From: Haliclona indistincta
Lineage: Eukaryota; Porifera; Demospongiae; Haplosclerida; Chalinidae
Assembly: GCA_964017065.1 (NCBI GenBank)
Contig: OZ024792.1
Span: 3,157,754 to 3,221,753, forward strand
Length of the DNA: 64,000 bases
Direction: 5' to 3'
The notes beneath the pieces were generated by a model. The model saw only the letters and a program-made list of their open reading frames with translations. It did not search any database and had not been told where the DNA came from. The position numbers and the translations under genes are program-made. Shown here in pieces: positions 58,384 through 64,000 of the stretch (position 1 is its first letter; the number at the start of each line of letters is the position of its first letter).

Positions 58384-58541
58384 GGATAGAACAGTGATTT
58401 TTGAATCGGTATTATTATTTATGCTTAGGTGTTCATAGCACCAAAAATCTATTAGCAATGTGCAACCAATGTATCACTTCATTTAAAAAAATGAACATTA
58501 CCAATGTCCTATGGTACAACAATAATTACAGCGAGTCCTTT

Positions 58542-59390
58542 TTACTCTTTCTCTAAACTCTTTAGATATGCTGGTAGAATCCTACGCCGTGCATTGATAA
58601 ACCAGTTGTTCAGCTGATGCAATGATAGTCCTGTTTGCTGACAGAGATGGACCTTTTCATCCTCACCAGGATAAGGGCAGGTTGCATGAGCAAACAACCA
58701 GTCCTTGAGCACCTGTTGAATGCAAGCAGGTGTAGCCCCGCGCTTGCTCTGCCGTGATGATTTTGGTTTCGACCTCTTTCTCTGTGGAGTAGCTGATGTG
58801 CTTAGTGTTTGCTGATCTGGTTTAGTCTCCTGGTGTTCATTTTTACCATGCCTTGCTGTCTCGTCAATAAGCACCTTAGCTTCTGTGTCCAGTGTGTTTT
58901 GTAGTGTGCCAAATGAGGGGTCCTCAGCCAATAAACGCAGTGCGTCTAACAAGACTTCATCGACATGACGCATTCCTACGTTCAAAGAGTGGATATGAGC
59001 ATAGTCCAGTTTGTGTCGTTCCACCATTGCATTTTGAATGTGTGGAAGAAGAGGATGGTTAGCTATTATTACTTCACGGAGGTAGTTTGTGTCTCCAAGT
59101 TCATTTTGTAGTTTCGCTGTACTACTTGATGACTCTCCTTGTTGAGCACGGCTAGGGGAAACGATTTGTTGAATAGTCTCGATGTCGGTCTTGTCTAAAA
59201 GTCCCGGTATTTCTTGGAGTTGACCGAACGCATTTGAAATGTCCACTGTTACATTACGCGGAGGATCCTCGAAGCATGCAGGAATGTCTAGCGGTGCTGC
59301 AAACGACAGTGGCACATTTCTATGCACAGTTGTGAACGACGCGTTGTGTTCTCCTGCGATAGCTCGATGGCTGGCAGCTCGATCTTCCAT
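58542..59390 (-). CDS. TALE-class homeobox protein (MEINOX/PREP-like)
   Basis: Transcription factor of 282 residues in one coding exon. The homeodomain is at about residues 214-276: KRGATPACIQQVLKDWLFAH, the three-residue TALE extension CPYPGEDEK, TGLSLHQLNNWFINARRRIL. NWFINARRRIL(P) is typical of PREP, MEIS and TGIF proteins. An upstream block around residues 100-125 (REVIIANHPLLPHIQNAMVE) resembles the first helix segment of MEINOX/KNOX domains, suggesting PBC-partner function, which is tentative. TTTTGACAG directly before the ATG looks like a splice acceptor. A tiny upstream in-frame exon (59665-59685, MQLRGGR) is possible. TALE genes usually have several coding introns, so one large exon is unusual. 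Confidence 0.88.
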   Translation of the reverse strand: MEDRAASHRAIAGEHNASFTTVHRNVPLSFAAPLDIPACFEDPPRNVTVDISNAFGQLQEIPGLLDKTDIETIQQIVSPSRAQQGESSSSTAKLQNELGDTNYLREVIIANHPLLPHIQNAMVERHKLDYAHIHSLNVGMRHVDEVLLDALRLLAEDPSFGTLQNTLDTEAKVLIDETARHGKNEHQETKPDQQTLSTSATPQRKRSKPKSSRQSKRGATPACIQQVLKDWLFAHATCPYPGEDEKVHLCQQTGLSLHQLNNWFINARRRILPAYLKSLEKE

Positions 59391-59708
59391 GACCTGTCAA
59401 AATGAGACAGATTTTGAACAGCATTTCAGGCGTCCTGGTTGCTGTGGAACCGTGCCTCTGCATGCACGTACGTACGTCGCCATGTGGCTAGCCACACCTT
59501 CAGCAAACGCCCACATCACATGCATAATGCATGCATGCATGCGCATATGCATGCATGCATGCAGCAGCCGCCAGCCACACCTTATAGTTATTAGCGAGCT
59601 TCGCGTCACCAAGAGTGCATGTGACGTATGTGGTCTGCTGTCGAGTTACGTCACTTTCACTCACACGACCACCTCGAAGTTGCATAGAGAATCTAAACGG
59701 TCTGGATC

Positions 59709-59962
59709 ATGTTTGGGCACATACTGAGTCGTTTGAACGTCCTACCGGCTGCCAGTAGAGCTACTGTGTTGCGAAGACTGTCTTCCACGGGACAACAAAC
59801 CCCCCAGACCGTAAGTGTCTGAAACAATGAACTTCAGTAATACGCCGCCCTCCATTTTAGAATATGTTATTACTAGTGGGAGGTCCTGTTGTCATCACGT
59901 TGGCGTTGCTCGGACCTAGCTACTGGCTTCTGAAGACCTTACCTAAACAACCCAAAGAATAA
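59709..59962 (+). CDS. Mitochondrial micro-protein, COX8-like
   Basis: Two exons, 59709-59810 and 59861-59962 (102 nt each), encode 67 residues. The first half is a basic presequence (MFGHILSRLNVLPAASRATV, LRRLSS). The second has one membrane helix (VGGPVVITLALLGPSYWLL) followed by KTLPKQPKE. Size and layout match COX8 (69 aa, single helix, FLLPAGWILSHLETYR in human), and WLLKTLPK may correspond to WILSHLETYR. The call is tentative. AATAAA lies at 60051-60056. It is divergent from the TALE gene with a very short shared promoter. Confidence 0.6.
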
Positions 59963-60155
59963 CTCTATACTAATGTAGTCTAGTAATAACCCTTTTAGTC
60001 ATGATTTAGCTATCTACATCAAACGTTTACTCAATCAGCAAAATAATTACAATAAAGGAAGTTGATAGCTATACACAAGACAACAACACAACTAGTAACT
60101 CTAATAGCAGCAGGAACAGCAAGTTATGTTTGACAAAATCAGAGCTCCTTGGGGC

Positions 60156-63324
<3,169 letters not shown>

Positions 63325-63527
63325 GGTGCTTATCCGTGCACTATCGTTCACTTCCGGACTTTTTACAGTCAGCACTCAACAGCATCAGTAAACGGTAACA
63401 TCATGTAATCTTTGAGCAGTTGTCACTCAACAAAATATTACGTAACAAATATTAATAATCATGAGACTCATTAGAAGCTATACACATGACAGGTGATGCA
63501 ACAACATAGGGAAGATCATCAAACAGT

Positions 63528-63978
63528 TTACTGGATTTTGTTAACAGCATCTTGCAGTATGTTCATTTCATACTTGACATCATCACAGAGCCTTGAAATA
63601 GACGCCTTGCTGTCCATAACCTGCACACTCTGAGTGTAGGAATCATAGCGGAGAGCAAATGGTCGAGGAATGGTTTTAGACCATTCACTAGAAGTCAAAT
63701 GAGAAAAAAATAATAGCAACATAATTATAATACAGCTAGTAAGCTAACACTAGCTTCTCCTTGGCATCCCGAAAACTCTCAGCCAAGAAATAGACAGGCT
63801 GCATTTCAGTAATTGGATACTTTTGAAGACCAGTCTTGGATGGATCAAATGGTCTCACTTCAGGCTTATCAGACAAACAGTACTGTAGCTCTCCAAATGA
63901 GGAGAGCAGGCCAGCACCATAAGCCTTCACCTGACCATCTTGCTTGCATAGACCAAACTCAATCGTGAACCAGTACAA
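63528..63978 (-). CDS. Aromatic amino-acid hydroxylase, 3' end (PAH-like)
   Basis: The C-terminal part of a tetrahydrobiopterin- and iron-dependent hydroxylase, continuing beyond the right edge. Exons on minus: 63749-63978 and 63528-63687, joined in phase ([15 protein letters not shown]). [20 protein letters not shown] contains the iron-ligand Glu, and [16 protein letters not shown] and [16 protein letters not shown] follow. The last about 30 residues ([20 protein letters not shown]) form the tetramerisation helix. It is closest to phenylalanine hydroxylase by recalled sequence, but tyrosine or tryptophan hydroxylase cannot be excluded from this end alone. Confidence 0.95.
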
Positions 63979-64000
63979 CTAAAACAAAAATAAAACAGCT

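Overview
The window looks like nuclear DNA of an early-branching animal, most likely a demosponge. This is inference from compact genes with many 45-150 bp GT-AG introns, animal-only gene types (SHANK, TALE homeobox, cystine-knot ligand, RABL2, TMEM216-like, aromatic amino-acid hydroxylase), about 35-40% GC and many small inverted-repeat elements in introns. No species call can be proven without a search. Gene models were built by hand from conserved protein sequence, GT-AG sites and reading phase. Coding lengths were checked for divisibility by three in every complete model except catalase and MRPL21.

Layout. 1-20.3 kb (+): the 3' two thirds of SND1 (Tudor-SN), 20 exons, with very large introns that carry an 83-copy 20-bp minisatellite, a 25-bp minisatellite and two TIR elements. 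20.9-21.5 kb (+): a small secreted DAN/bursicon-type cystine-knot protein. 21.5-26.5 kb: a gene desert. 26.5-27.1 kb (+): a TMEM216/TMEM80-like transition-zone protein. 27.9-29.9 kb (-): MRPL21, head to head with WDR77/MEP50 (+, to 36.1 kb), whose first resolved intron holds a 77-bp minisatellite and a retroelement scrap. 36.5-42.8 kb (+): a full SHANK scaffold (1766 aa) with a tRNA-Val inside one intron. 43.2-46.1 kb (+): two tandem paralogues of an unrecognised family, each with an X-box-like (RFX) motif upstream. 46.5-48.4 kb (+): V-ATPase subunit E with an intronic tRNA-Thr. 48.7-51.0 kb (+): a membrane histidine acid phosphatase with a long-palindrome element in an intron. 51.2-52.7 kb (-): a GPC1-type glycerophosphocholine acyltransferase. 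52.9-55.3 kb (-): MFSD8/CLN7. 57.1-58.4 kb (+): RABL2. 58.5-59.7 kb (-): a TALE homeobox gene. 59.7-60.0 kb (+): a COX8-like mitochondrial micro-protein. 60.2-63.3 kb (-): catalase. 63.5 kb to the edge (-): the 3' end of an aromatic amino-acid hydroxylase.

How they relate. Most genes are unrelated housekeeping neighbours. Three themes recur. The first is cilia: TMEM216-like, RABL2 and, by promoter motif, the unknown tandem pair. The second is arginine methylation: WDR77 is the PRMT5 partner that helps write symmetric dimethylarginine, and the SND1 Tudor domain reads it. The third is lysosome/acidification: V-ATPase E, acid phosphatase and MFSD8 lie in one 9-kb block. The most interesting unexplained items are the tandem X-box gene pair, the cystine-knot protein that lacks both partners of one ring disulfide, the element that encodes nearly the same peptide on both strands, and the homogeneous two-state minisatellite.
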